A stretch of DNA of 64,000 nucleotides, taken from assembly GCF_014905395.1 (NCBI RefSeq), contig NZ_BNDT01000001.1, forward strand, positions 124,001 through 188,000, written 5' to 3'. Shown here in pieces: positions 10,005 through 17,738 of this stretch (position 1 is the first letter of the stretch; each line of letters begins with the position of its first letter). The notes under the pieces were generated by a model that worked only from the letters and a program-made list of their open reading frames with translations, was not told the origin of the DNA and did not search any database. The DNA comes from Lactococcus taiwanensis (GTDB taxonomy: Bacteria > Bacillota > Bacilli > Lactobacillales > Streptococcaceae). The position numbers and the translations under genes were made by a program.

Positions 10005-10403
10005 ATGAAGCTAATATCTTCTAAACATACAGCATTGGCTGGTAATATTTTGACAACAATCTTGGTTGCTGTGGTGGGAACTATGAATATTCAGAATAAT
10101 TTATATTCTTACGCAGGATTTTCTCCTTTAGAAATCATTGTGATAGGACTAGTTGCTATGTCTGTAATTCCTCTATTGGAATGGATAGCATATTTTCGGA
10201 TTGGCAAACGAGGAGAGAAATGGTGGAAAGCTTTTCTCCTTGTTGTGGGAATTATGTCCTTATTACGTAGTTTTACTAGTATAAACAATATCGTAGTGTT
10301 TCTCGCAAGGATTGTGATTGGAGTTCTGTATATAGCTACATTTATCATAAAAGATAATGCTGTTGCTAATCCTGATAACAATCAAAAAAAGAACACTGAA
10401 TAA
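10005..10403 (+). CDS. Small four-TM membrane protein
   Basis: 132 residues with four predicted membrane segments and a charged loop (about residues 60-70) before the third. The layout matches the protein at 11960-12334: two helices, a loop with E-K-x-W, then two helices. Function unknown. The start is uncertain: the frame opens upstream (TTG at 9960, GTG at 9999), no start has a good ribosome site, and ATG 10005 was chosen because it begins the hydrophobic part directly after the previous stop. Confidence 0.5.
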   Translation: MKLISSKHTALAGNILTTILVAVVGTMNIQNNLYSYAGFSPLEIIVIGLVAMSVIPLLEWIAYFRIGKRGEKWWKAFLLVVGIMSLLRSFTSINNIVVFLARIVIGVLYIATFIIKDNAVANPDNNQKKNTE

Positions 10404-10572
10404 GAGGGGAAGACAATGAAACGATCAAAACTAGGTGTCCTTTTAGGAGTTGCCAGTATAACGCTGTTTAGCGCAACCATCGCTCATGCGGATATGAACA
10501 GCTACCGCATGTATAACGCTAAGTCGGGACTACACTTCTGGACAACGTCGGGAAGTGAAAAACAAAGCCTAA
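10402..10572 (+). repeat. Partial duplication of the DUF5648 gene 5' end (copy 1)
   Basis: About 165 bp, including the ribosome site, signal peptide and first repeat start, are nearly identical to 12540-12711. The similarity stops sharply at about 10571. Confidence 0.85.
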
Positions 10573-10749
10573 AACAGTGCAGTCAAAACAACTTTTAGTT
10601 TTGTAACAAGCCTGATTATAGATGCAAGTTTAGGAGCGATTTATGGTTCTGAGGTGCCTGTTCTGGGGACTGCCATAGGACTTGTAGTAGGGCTTGGTTT
10701 TGGAATGTGGTTCTCGTCTGAATATGATAAAAGGAGTAAGAAAAAATGA
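10416..10749 (+). pseudogene. Broken DUF5648 gene joined to a glycine-zipper toxin tail
   Basis: The first 52 codons (MKRSKLGVLLGVAS...) copy the start of the intact DUF5648 gene at 12555, then the frame ends at TAG after six unrelated residues (stop at 10596-10598). From 10573 a different frame is open for 58 codons to TGA at 10747. It encodes two hydrophobic stretches, the second a glycine zipper (G-T-A-I-G-L-V-V-G-L-G-F-G). This is typical of C-termini of membrane-depolarising LXG/TspA-type toxins. Its TGA overlaps the ATG of the next gene (ATGA), the coupling expected between toxin and immunity genes. I infer that a recombination replaced the toxin's 5' part. Confidence 0.6.
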
Positions 10750-11324
10750 GTAAAGTACTAATACAACCAAAAGAGAAAAAGTCTGATTTTCATTTTTATA
10801 TAGATTCGGAAACTTATGAGATTTATAAACTTCCTCGGAAAAATGTCAAGCAAACCACAGGTTCAAGAAATTTAGTCTATTATTCAGGAGTCGGTGTTGT
10901 AATACTACAACCATTGATTGATGGATTAAAAAATCAATTCACAAGTAAATTTATTAATGACTTGATTGTTATTTCGAGTTTCGTGTTTATTTTGGTGTTA
11001 CTTTACATTATAGGTATGATAGAGGCAAGTTATTGGAAAAAGAAAGAAGACAAGAGTGAGTTTACTCTAGTAGAAATTTCTTTAGACGAAAAAGAGAAAC
11101 TTTTGGAAGAAACCGTCAATCAACTTTTTACAGCAAAAATTGTTTTAGTAATCTCAATTATTCTGGTGATTGTAACGGCTACTTATTTTGTCTTTGCAGC
11201 AACAAACTATACTTTAATTTTATATATAGCAATGTTACTCTTTATGGCACTTGGAATATCAGGGGTTAAAAAATGGCACAGTGGTAGTAAGGTTATTAAA
11301 AGCTACATTGAGAGTAAAAAATAA
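10746..11324 (+). CDS. Five-TM DUF443-like protein, putative immunity protein 1
   Basis: 192 residues: a hydrophilic N-terminus with an F-x-x-Y-I-D-x-E-x-Y-E-I-Y pattern, two membrane segments (about 45-60 and 75-98), a charged loop with K-x-x-L-L-E-E, then two to three more segments. This layout matches the Gram-positive tandem five-TM family (DUF443/TIGR01218), seen in tandem in Staphylococcus and Lactococcus. Known members (TsaI) neutralise TspA-type membrane toxins. The context agrees: it follows a toxin-tail remnant with an ATGA overlap and precedes a second member. Immunity function is inferred. Confidence 0.6.
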   Translation: MSKVLIQPKEKKSDFHFYIDSETYEIYKLPRKNVKQTTGSRNLVYYSGVGVVILQPLIDGLKNQFTSKFINDLIVISSFVFILVLLYIIGMIEASYWKKKEDKSEFTLVEISLDEKEKLLEETVNQLFTAKIVLVISIILVIVTATYFVFAATNYTLILYIAMLLFMALGISGVKKWHSGSKVIKSYIESKK

Positions 11325-11947
11325 TGAAAAATAACAAATACACGAGAAATGAAGTGAAGAAAGCGAAAACGGTTAAAGAAGGTAAAAAAATCTTCTTGAT
11401 CAGAGATGAATATTTTGAGTATTTCATAGATGATTTCAATTACTCGATCTTCTCTTCACGGTATATTGAACCAGAGCGAGCGAAAAAAGTTGATAAAATA
11501 GCAGGTCAACTTCCCATGATTTCAGGTGCATTGACAAGTGGAGGAGCGGTTTTAACACACCAGATTATGCCATATTCAACGGTTGCCACGCGAACAGCGC
11601 TAATTATTATTACAATTATTATTACTTCTATTTTAACATTTTGTTTTATGAAGTATCTAAAAATGGATGAATGGAGAGACCAAACGAGGGTTTATGAACA
11701 AGTGATAGTTGAAGAAAGGTATGTAATAGAAAAAACTGTAAAAGGGCTCCGAGTGTTCTGCGTTTTTTTGATAGTTTTACTAGCGGCATTAGCTATTCTC
11801 TCTTATTTATTTATTACCACCTCAGGCTTTACCTACTTGACTTTGTTTTCTATCGCTGTATTTCTATTTCTCCTTCTTTCTCCATGGCTGAAATCGGCAT
11901 TTTTGAGACAAAAACTATTGAGGGAGAAGCGAATAAAAGGAAAGTAA
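11324..11947 (+). CDS. Five-TM DUF443-like protein, putative immunity protein 2
   Basis: 207 residues with the same plan as its upstream neighbour: N-terminal F-L-I-R-D-E-Y-F-E-Y-F-I-D, two membrane segments, a charged loop (E-E-R-Y-V-I-E-K-T-V), then two to three segments and a basic tail. The two are diverged paralogues. Its ATG overlaps the preceding TAA by one base, so the pair is translationally coupled. Tandem immunity paralogues next to a decayed toxin often protect against relatives' toxins; here that is inference. Confidence 0.55.
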   Translation: MKNNKYTRNEVKKAKTVKEGKKIFLIRDEYFEYFIDDFNYSIFSSRYIEPERAKKVDKIAGQLPMISGALTSGGAVLTHQIMPYSTVATRTALIIITIIITSILTFCFMKYLKMDEWRDQTRVYEQVIVEERYVIEKTVKGLRVFCVFLIVLLAALAILSYLFITTSGFTYLTLFSIAVFLFLLLSPWLKSAFLRQKLLREKRIKGK

Positions 11948-11959
11948 AAAGGAGAACAT

Positions 11960-12334
11960 ATGAGAATAGGGAAAAGGTTTGCAGCTTTCGGTGTAGGTTT
12001 TGCGCTCGCTGTTTCATTAATTAATATTCCCTTAGGAATAATAGCAATTGAAGGAGGAGGAATAAATCAAGAAGTTCTGGTACTTGGATTGGCTATAGGT
12101 ATACTTTTTGCTTTAGCTAAGGTTTTCGCTTTTTCGTGCTTGGATACTCCAAACGAAAAAGGATGGAGAGTATTTCTTTTCATCTTGGGAATTCTAGGAT
12201 TATTTCTGGCAGTCCAAGCCTTTGCTTTTGACCATGTTTCTAGTGGGATAATTGAATTAAGCCAAGCATTTTGTTTCTTAATGGCATTTATTCTAAGAAA
12301 TGTGGGAGAAAAGAAACGAGATAATCACAGTTAA
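11960..12334 (+). CDS. Small four-TM membrane protein
   Basis: 124 residues, four predicted helices, with a loop N-E-K-G-W-R before the third; similar in plan to the protein at 10005-10403. A good ribosome site (AAAGGAG) lies just upstream of the ATG. Co-oriented with the immunity-like genes and probably in the same transcript. Function unknown. Confidence 0.6.
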   Translation: MRIGKRFAAFGVGFALAVSLINIPLGIIAIEGGGINQEVLVLGLAIGILFALAKVFAFSCLDTPNEKGWRVFLFILGILGLFLAVQAFAFDHVSSGIIELSQAFCFLMAFILRNVGEKKRDNHS

Positions 12335-12408
12335 CGACATATAAAACCTTACAAATATGAATTGCACTTTAAATTTGAGCAAAATCAGGGGATGCCTATG
12401 GGGAGCGA

Positions 12409-12542
12409 GTGAACAATGATGTTTATGCAAAAAATTTAGCGAAGGTCTCTAAGGAGTAACAACGTTTAATAAAGCAAATATCGTGGTTTCTTTAGTGATT
12501 ATCCTCGCTGTCATTGTAAGATGGTATCTTTTTAGAAAATAA
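12409..12542 (+). pseudogene. Frame-shifted remnant of a tail-anchored protein
   Basis: The 220-bp gap 12335-12554 has no intact gene. GTG at 12409 opens 16 codons (N-N-D-V-Y-A-K-N-L-A-K) to TAA at 12457. In another frame 12459-12542 encodes T-T-F-N-K-A-N followed by a membrane helix ending R-W-Y-L-F-R-K. Joined, they resemble the tail of the protein at 9523-9990. Confidence 0.4.
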
Positions 12543-12711
12543 GAGAGGAAGACAATGAAACGATCAAAACTAGGTTTCCTTTTAGGAGTTGCCAGTATAA
12601 CGCTGCTTAGCGCAAGCATCGCTCATGCGGACATGAACAGCTATCGCATGTATAACGCTAAGTCGGGACTACACTTTTGGACAACTTCGGGGAGTGAAAA
12701 ACAAAGCCTAA
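12540..12711 (+). repeat. Partial duplication of the DUF5648 gene 5' end (copy 2)
   Basis: Intact-gene counterpart of the segment at 10402-10572, with only scattered substitutions. Confidence 0.85.
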
Positions 12712-13664
12712 CGAAATCAGGCTGGAAATATGAAGGGGTTGGCTGGGGTTCAGTCAGCTCGGGTAAAACGCCGATTTATCGGCTCTACAGCAAAAGCGGC
12801 GAGCATTTCTATACGGCAAACACTACAGAGAAAAACAATCTCGTTAAAGCGGGTTATCATCTGGAAGGTGTGTATGGCTATTCTTCCGGCAAACTTCCCG
12901 TCTATCGTTTGTATAAGAGGGGTAAAGCGCATGTCTGGACGGCTTCCTTATCGGAAAAGAACAGCTTAGTAAAAGCCGGGTATAAATACGAAGGGATAGG
13001 CTTTTATGCCATTGCCCCTGAATATAGCTGGCATTACGACGCCTCACAAGGCAGTGTTTCTGGAGTTGCGAATGATGTGCATTTCCCGCAGTTTGACTAT
13101 CTGACAAGCACAGAAGGGGTGACAAAAACCTTTCAAGGGAACAATGTTTTTTATACGTACAATGATAAAGTCTACAACTTCAACGCACAACTTCAATCAG
13201 ATGCAAAAGGCGCGGACTATGCCAATGCTCAAGCCCGTCAAAACTGGACAAACCTTCGAAATAGAGACCAGCTTGCAGTAAGCAACGCAAAGGCAGCACT
13301 GGATACCGCAAAGACGAAAATAAATGAAGCTCAGACCTTAGTCAATCAGGCTCAGAGCTATGTGACGGCCGATCAGCAGCATAAGCTCGACACGAAACAG
13401 GATCAGGCATTGTTGACGCAGTATCAAACCAGTCTTGCGTCGGCAAAATCAACTTACACCGCTGATAACATTGCCTATCAAAAGGCGGTGGCAACCTTGA
13501 ACGCACTCAACAAACAAGGAACAAACTACGTTCATTTGCGTTATTCCATCAGCCTTACGAACAGTGGAAAATCCGTGCACGTCAACTTCACGAAAACCAC
13601 ACGGATGGAGGGGGATATAAGTACAACAAAGATAACCCGTACAACTGTACTAGAAATTACTTAA
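12555..13664 (+). CDS. Secreted DUF5648-repeat protein
   Basis: 369 residues. A signal peptide ends at AHA-D (about residue 25). Three repeats of about 42 residues follow, each with Y-R-x-Y-x-x-x-x-G-x-H-x-(W/Y)-T and S-E-K-x-x-L-x-K-(A/S)-G-(W/Y) (about residues 28-150), the DUF5648 pattern often attached to secreted hydrolases or adhesins. A helical coiled-coil-like region (about 215-310, rich in A, K, Q and D) and a beta-rich end follow. No catalytic residues or wall anchor recognised. The last 17 codons could be shifted by an indel in a G5 run near 13610. GAGGAAG precedes the ATG. Confidence 0.7.
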   Translation: MKRSKLGFLLGVASITLLSASIAHADMNSYRMYNAKSGLHFWTTSGSEKQSLTKSGWKYEGVGWGSVSSGKTPIYRLYSKSGEHFYTANTTEKNNLVKAGYHLEGVYGYSSGKLPVYRLYKRGKAHVWTASLSEKNSLVKAGYKYEGIGFYAIAPEYSWHYDASQGSVSGVANDVHFPQFDYLTSTEGVTKTFQGNNVFYTYNDKVYNFNAQLQSDAKGADYANAQARQNWTNLRNRDQLAVSNAKAALDTAKTKINEAQTLVNQAQSYVTADQQHKLDTKQDQALLTQYQTSLASAKSTYTADNIAYQKAVATLNALNKQGTNYVHLRYSISLTNSGKSVHVNFTKTTRMEGDISTTKITRTTVLEIT

Positions 13665-13665
13665 G

Positions 13666-13697
13666 AAACCCTGACGAACTTTGTTAGGGTTTGTTAT
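13666..13697 (+). terminator. Terminator of the DUF5648 gene
   Basis: 10-bp stem (13666-13675 with 13683-13692, one G-T pair), 7-nt loop, short T-rich tail. It marks the end of the 6-13.7 kb island. Confidence 0.7.
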
Positions 13698-13751
13698 TTA
13701 CTTGCAATTTCCTGACCCATTCCCCAGTAAATATTTTGTGTAAAATCTGCA

Positions 13752-13783
13752 TTGACCTGTGACGAGATTTATTTTGATACAAT
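13752..13783 (+). promoter_or_regulatory. Possible promoter of the alpha/beta hydrolase gene
   Basis: TTGACC (13752-13757) and TACAAT (13778-13783). The 20-bp spacing is long, so the exact pair is uncertain. Confidence 0.35.
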
Positions 13784-13817
13784 GAAAATATGTAAAAAAG
13801 CCTGAAAGGAAAGAAAA

Positions 13818-14621
13818 ATGCCTTTTTTTATTACCAATGATTCTGTAAAAATCAATTATCATGATTATGGAGAAAAAGAAAAGCCAGCATTAGTATTGAT
13901 TGGTGGTTATTCTTCTAGTGAAGTGACATGGTTTGCTCAAGTTGCTCCTTTTACTGCAGCGGGGTACCGTGTGATTACTTACGATCATCGCTCGCACGGG
14001 GATTCACAGCGTGTTGATTTTGGAATGAGTCTGCAACGTCTGGCTACGGATTTACACGAGTTGATTGAATACCTTTCCCTTAAAAAGGTTACCTTAATCG
14101 GACATTCAATGGGGGCGGCCACGATTATGGCCTATGAGGAGTTGTTTACGACTAATGATCTGACAGCAGTAATTACCGAAGATCAAGCGCCGACCTTCAT
14201 GAAATCAGAAGACTGGCTTAATGGCGCTTATGGGCGTACACTTCCTGAGTTAGAAACTTTTATCGACACGTTTCCAAAAACCACGCTCACACGTCAAAAA
14301 CTTTCCGATGAGGTGAAGCGAGCGCTAGGACGAGGGATGCGTCCCTTTGACTTTAAACGTTATCGAGGATTGCTACAAAATGTAATTTTGCAAGATTGGC
14401 GCGCTCAACTTGGTCAAGAACATGTTCCTCATCTCTTTTTTGCTGGTGGAAAGTCCCCAATTTTTCCGAGTGCTCATGCTCAAGCTGCGCGTAACTTGCA
14501 ACCTCATCCGCTCTCAGAGGTGCAAGTGTTTGATGAATGTGGACATATCCTGCACTTAGAAGAAAGCGACCGATTTAATCAGTGTGTTCTTAGCTTTTTA
14601 GAAAAAATAAAAAAAGACTGA
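13818..14621 (+). CDS. Alpha/beta hydrolase
   Basis: 267 residues, cytosolic, alpha/beta-hydrolase fold. Visible are the oxyanion region L-I-G-G-Y near residues 27-31, the nucleophile elbow GHSMG near 94-98 (Ser nucleophile), and a C-terminal C-G-H-I-L-H that supplies the likely catalytic His. The order resembles non-haem chloroperoxidase/esterase-like members; the substrate cannot be told. AAAGGAAAG precedes the ATG. The stop lies inside the following terminator stem. Confidence 0.85.
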   Translation: MPFFITNDSVKINYHDYGEKEKPALVLIGGYSSSEVTWFAQVAPFTAAGYRVITYDHRSHGDSQRVDFGMSLQRLATDLHELIEYLSLKKVTLIGHSMGAATIMAYEELFTTNDLTAVITEDQAPTFMKSEDWLNGAYGRTLPELETFIDTFPKTTLTRQKLSDEVKRALGRGMRPFDFKRYRGLLQNVILQDWRAQLGQEHVPHLFFAGGKSPIFPSAHAQAARNLQPHPLSEVQVFDECGHILHLEESDRFNQCVLSFLEKIKKD

Positions 14622-14638
14622 AAAAGCAGCCTTTTTTT
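14610..14638 (+). terminator. Hydrolase gene terminator
   Basis: AAAAAAG-a-CTG / CAG-c-CTTTTTT stem with one mismatch and a 6-nt loop, running into T7. The CDS stop TGA is in the left arm. Confidence 0.65.
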
Positions 14639-14648
14639 ATTACGGTAC

Positions 14649-14670
14649 TTACTGACCAGCTGGTCAGTAA
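14649..14670. repeat. Dispersed palindrome, fully symmetrical copy
   Basis: TACTGACCAGCTGGTCAGTA extended by one T and one A to a perfect 22-bp palindrome, between two convergent genes. Its first 26 bases (from TACTGAC to AAATAAA) recur at 59819. Confidence 0.9.
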
Positions 14671-14683
14671 ATAAATTGTCGCT

Positions 14684-15082
14684 CTAACATGTCAGTACAG
14701 CTTGTTTTCGATAATCGACAATTTCAATGTGCGGGGCAATTTGCTCTCCACGACCCATGATTTCGATCAAATGGTTGGCAGTAAGGCGGACATTCATCGT
14801 TTCATCAAAATACATCATTCCCCATTTTTTACAGTAAAAGGGTCCTAATGATGAAGAAATTTGTCCATCAAAAATAGGCGGCACCTGACCTTTTTCAACA
14901 GCTACAATCCGGTAGCGTGTAATCCCGCAACAAGTACTTTCAAGTTGTTCACTACTTAAAGTATGATCAAAGTCTAAAACAAAATCAACGGCTGACGGCT
15001 TGGTCAGTAAGTCTTTTTTATCTTGAAAACCCATCAGTTCTAATAAACGCTCGGTGACAGTTTCATCAAAAGTAATTTCCAT
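14684..15082 (-). CDS. HesB/IscA-like iron-sulfur cluster biosynthesis family protein
   Basis: 132 residues. It opens M-E-I-T-F-D-E-T-V-T-E-R-L, typical of the Fe-S_biosyn (HesB-like) fold, and has conserved-looking beta segments and a C-C-G near residues 50-53. The canonical C-x-C pair at the end of IscA proteins is not clear, so it may not carry a cluster. The start is supported by GGTGGAGG on the minus strand. A copy of the dispersed palindrome (14991-15008) is read L-T-K-P-S-A. Family assignment is moderate. Confidence 0.55.
   Translation of the reverse strand: MEITFDETVTERLLELMGFQDKKDLLTKPSAVDFVLDFDHTLSSEQLESTCCGITRYRIVAVEKGQVPPIFDGQISSSLGPFYCKKWGMMYFDETMNVRLTANHLIEIMGRGEQIAPHIEIVDYRKQAVLTC
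14991..15009. repeat. Dispersed palindrome (in coding sequence)
   Basis: CTGAC-GGCTTG-GTCAGTA; strict 5-base arms. In the minus-strand Fe-S-type gene, read L-T-K-P-S-A. Same N6 as the copy at 52538. Confidence 0.8.
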
Positions 15083-15244
15083 TTTCTATCCTCCACCTAA
15101 GTTCATTTTATCAAAAGAATGAGCGCTTTGCTTAATGAATGATTTTTTTCATTAATTTTTAATAGTATATCATTATGTGCTCATAAATAAAGTTGGTACA
15201 ATAGAATTAACGATTAGAGAAAAAACATTTTAAAGGAGGTTTTT

Positions 15245-15610
15245 ATGAGGCAAAAACATATCGAATATGCGACTTTTACGCAAAAAGACGTTCAAAAATC
15301 TGGAACCACTCCTATAAATAGGGAAAAGGTGGTGATGAAATTACTCGTGGAGAGTTACATGCATGGCGCTCAAACCTGTGAGGTCGAAAATGGAAAATTC
15401 CTTGGAGTGAGTATTCATCATGGAATTTGTGACCATATTCATTTTTTTATCAACGACAGCCATAAAGTGACAGTAGAAATCAGCCAAGGAACAAGTCGAA
15501 TTACAGTGATGTCAGATAAGGAGTTAGGCGATGCCGAATACATTATCCCCTTTATCCGATGTCTAGGGATTCCAGAAGGACAAATTTTAGAGAATGGTCC
15601 CCAAATTTAA
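15245..15610 (+). CDS. Hypothetical protein
   Basis: 121 residues, cytosolic, no family recognised. Notable is a His-rich middle (S-I-H-H-G-I-C-D-H-I-H-F-F near residues 57-69). A very strong ribosome site (AAAGGAGG) precedes the ATG and a terminator follows, so it is a real, probably monocistronic gene. Confidence 0.7.
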   Translation: MRQKHIEYATFTQKDVQKSGTTPINREKVVMKLLVESYMHGAQTCEVENGKFLGVSIHHGICDHIHFFINDSHKVTVEISQGTSRITVMSDKELGDAEYIIPFIRCLGIPEGQILENGPQI

Positions 15611-15633
15611 AAAGTCGCTTGGTCGACTTTTTT
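15609..15633 (+). terminator. Terminator of the 15245 gene
   Basis: 9-bp stem AAAAAGTCG / CGACTTTTT, 6-nt loop, T tract. Confidence 0.8.
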
Positions 15634-15694
15634 AATGATCAAATGAGCAGAAATCATGAAGATTAACTTCTCCTTAAATTTCCGTATGCAACGG

Positions 15695-15723
15695 TTTACA
15701 AATGCTTTCAAAAAGGATATAAT
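15695..15723 (+). promoter_or_regulatory. NADH dehydrogenase promoter
   Basis: -35 TTTACA (15695-15700), 17-bp spacer, -10 TATAAT (15718-15723). Confidence 0.75.
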
Positions 15724-15767
15724 GGACACTGACATTATTATATCACTATTAGGAGACTGATTTTAAA

Positions 15768-17693
15768 ATGACTAAGAAAAAAATCGTAGTCGTCGGTGGT
15801 GGCGTTGCTGGGGTCCATGCAACACGCGAGCTTTCAAAGAAATTGAAAGCCAACGTTGACATCACTTTGATTGACAAACATAGCTATCACACTACCATGA
15901 CACAACTTCATGAAGTTGCAGCTGGTCGTGTACCCTTTACAACAGTTCAATACGACTTCCAAAAACTTTTAGGTAAGCGTAAAAACGTTAATCTTGTAAC
16001 TGACGCCGTTGTAAGTCTTGATAAAGAAAATAAAAAAGTAATTACAAAACACGGGAGCTATGATTATGACTACGTGGTAGTTGCACTCGGTGGCGAACCA
16101 AACGATTTTGGTGTTCCTGGAGTAAAAGAACATGGCTTTACACTCTGGTCACTTGAAGACGCTATGAAAATCAAGCGTCAATTGGAAACGGTTGTACAGT
16201 ACGCTTCCACAGAAGTTAATGATGAAAAACGTCGTGCCCTCTTGACAATCTCAGTAGCTGGTTCAGGCTTTACTGGTATTGAAATGGCTGGTGAGTTGAT
16301 TGACTGGCGTAGAAAAGTTTCAACAGACTGGAAGATTCCAGAAGAAGAAATCACGATCAACGTTGTTGAAATGATGCCAACTATTCTTAATACCTTGGAT
16401 CGTAAGCAAGCTGATAAAGCTCACGCTTACCTTGAAAAGAAAAATGTTAATGTGTTGACAAACCATGGTATTGTTGAAGTCGCTGAAGACCATATCAAAG
16501 TTAACGTCGGCGGACGTGATGAAGAAAAAGTTGCAAAAGAAATTGCCACTCATACTTTGATTTGGACGACAGGGGTTCAAGGGAATACAGCAGCACAAAC
16601 CAACCTTAAGGAAACAGAACGTGGTCATCGCCTCCAAGCAAATGAGTACATGGAAGCTGTTGGCTTTGAAGGACAAGGTATCTATGTTGCTGGTGACGTT
16701 TCTGGATATATCGAACCTGATACAGGTCGCCCTACTCCACAAATCGTAGAATCAGCAGAACAAACTGCACATACAGCAGCAGAAAATATTCTTGCGGATA
16801 TCAATGGTGGAAACAAACACAAACACGTGAGCAAGTACCAAGGAACCATGGTTTCAATTGGATCAACTTGGGGTGTAGCAAAAATCGGAAGCATGCGCTT
16901 AACTGGCTTTTGGGCAATGTTGATGAAGAATATTGTTTACTTCATCTACACTTTGCAAATCCGTTCAGCACATTATTTCTGGCGCTACGCTTTGGATGAA
17001 GTTTTCCGTACAAAAGACAATCGCAACTTCATGCGAGGTCATACTTCACGTCAAGGAAATGTTCTTTGGGCATTGCCACTCCGTCTTTTCTATGGTTTTG
17101 CTTGGTTAGTAGAAGCAATGGCTAAAATCGTTGGTGATGGGAAATGGTTTAATCCTGGAACGTGGTTTGGTCAAGGATCTTGGTTCACAAATGATCTGAA
17201 ATTCCCATTTGAATGGTTGCAAACTTCAGATGCAGCAGCAGGCGCATCCGCAGCAGCTGCAAGCGGATCTGGCGATAGTACGACTGAAGCTGTTAAATGG
17301 GGCTTGACTTATTCTTCAGAACACAGCCCAATGCCTGTTTTTGATCATGTGGTAGGTTGGTTCCAACCAATTATGAAATTTATGATTCCAAACCGTGATG
17401 TAGCCTTATTCATGCAAAAGTTCATGTCTATTTTTGAAGTACTACTTGCACTTGCAATTATTTTCGGTTTCTTCACATGGATTGCCTCAGCTGTAACAGC
17501 TGCCTTAACAGTGATGTTCTCCCTCTCTGGTATGTTCTTCTGGGTTAACATCTGGTTTATTCCAGTAGCGATTGCCTTGATGAATGGTTCTGGACGCGCA
17601 TTTGGTTTAGATAAATGGGTTCAACCTTGGGTACAAAAAGTGTTAACTCAACTCTGGTACGGTAAATCACGTTCAATTTATAAAGGGCGTTAA
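15768..17693 (+). CDS. ndh: Type II NADH dehydrogenase with C-terminal membrane domain
   Basis: Oxidises NADH and passes electrons to membrane quinone without pumping protons. Of the 641 residues, about 1-400 are the FAD/NAD oxidoreductase: FAD-binding GGGVAGVHA near residue 9, NAD-binding G-S-G-F-T-G-I-E near 165, and a second FAD motif I-Y-V-A-G-D-V near 305. The C-terminal 240 residues add hydrophobic segments (DoxX-like) after a Ser/Ala/Gly linker (about 485-505), making it longer than the usual 400-residue NDH-2. A weak copy of the palindrome (15999-16016, one mismatch) is read T-D-A-V-V-S. Strong promoter upstream; bidirectional terminator downstream. Confidence 0.85.
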   Translation: MTKKKIVVVGGGVAGVHATRELSKKLKANVDITLIDKHSYHTTMTQLHEVAAGRVPFTTVQYDFQKLLGKRKNVNLVTDAVVSLDKENKKVITKHGSYDYDYVVVALGGEPNDFGVPGVKEHGFTLWSLEDAMKIKRQLETVVQYASTEVNDEKRRALLTISVAGSGFTGIEMAGELIDWRRKVSTDWKIPEEEITINVVEMMPTILNTLDRKQADKAHAYLEKKNVNVLTNHGIVEVAEDHIKVNVGGRDEEKVAKEIATHTLIWTTGVQGNTAAQTNLKETERGHRLQANEYMEAVGFEGQGIYVAGDVSGYIEPDTGRPTPQIVESAEQTAHTAAENILADINGGNKHKHVSKYQGTMVSIGSTWGVAKIGSMRLTGFWAMLMKNIVYFIYTLQIRSAHYFWRYALDEVFRTKDNRNFMRGHTSRQGNVLWALPLRLFYGFAWLVEAMAKIVGDGKWFNPGTWFGQGSWFTNDLKFPFEWLQTSDAAAGASAAAASGSGDSTTEAVKWGLTYSSEHSPMPVFDHVVGWFQPIMKFMIPNRDVALFMQKFMSIFEVLLALAIIFGFFTWIASAVTAALTVMFSLSGMFFWVNIWFIPVAIALMNGSGRAFGLDKWVQPWVQKVLTQLWYGKSRSIYKGR

Positions 17694-17697
17694 AATA

Positions 17698-17735
17698 AAA
17701 AAATATGTTACCTTCAAAGGTAACGTATTTTTTTA
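17698..17735. terminator. Bidirectional terminator between NDH-2 and bioY
   Basis: Stem AAATATGTTACCTT / AAGGTAACGTATTT with A-rich and T-rich flanks on both sides, between convergent genes. Confidence 0.85.
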
Positions 17736-17738
17736 TTC

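Noticed and set aside
15685..15702. Catabolite-response (cre) site over the NDH-2 -35 region
   Set aside because: ATGCAACGGTTTACA matches a loose consensus but misses the central C of CG; not strong enough to call.
15999..16016. ACTGAC-GCCGTT-GTAAGT in the NDH-2 gene as a strict palindrome copy
   Set aside because: One arm mismatch, and T-D-A-V-V-S is plausible for the protein itself; kept only as a weak match in the gene entry.
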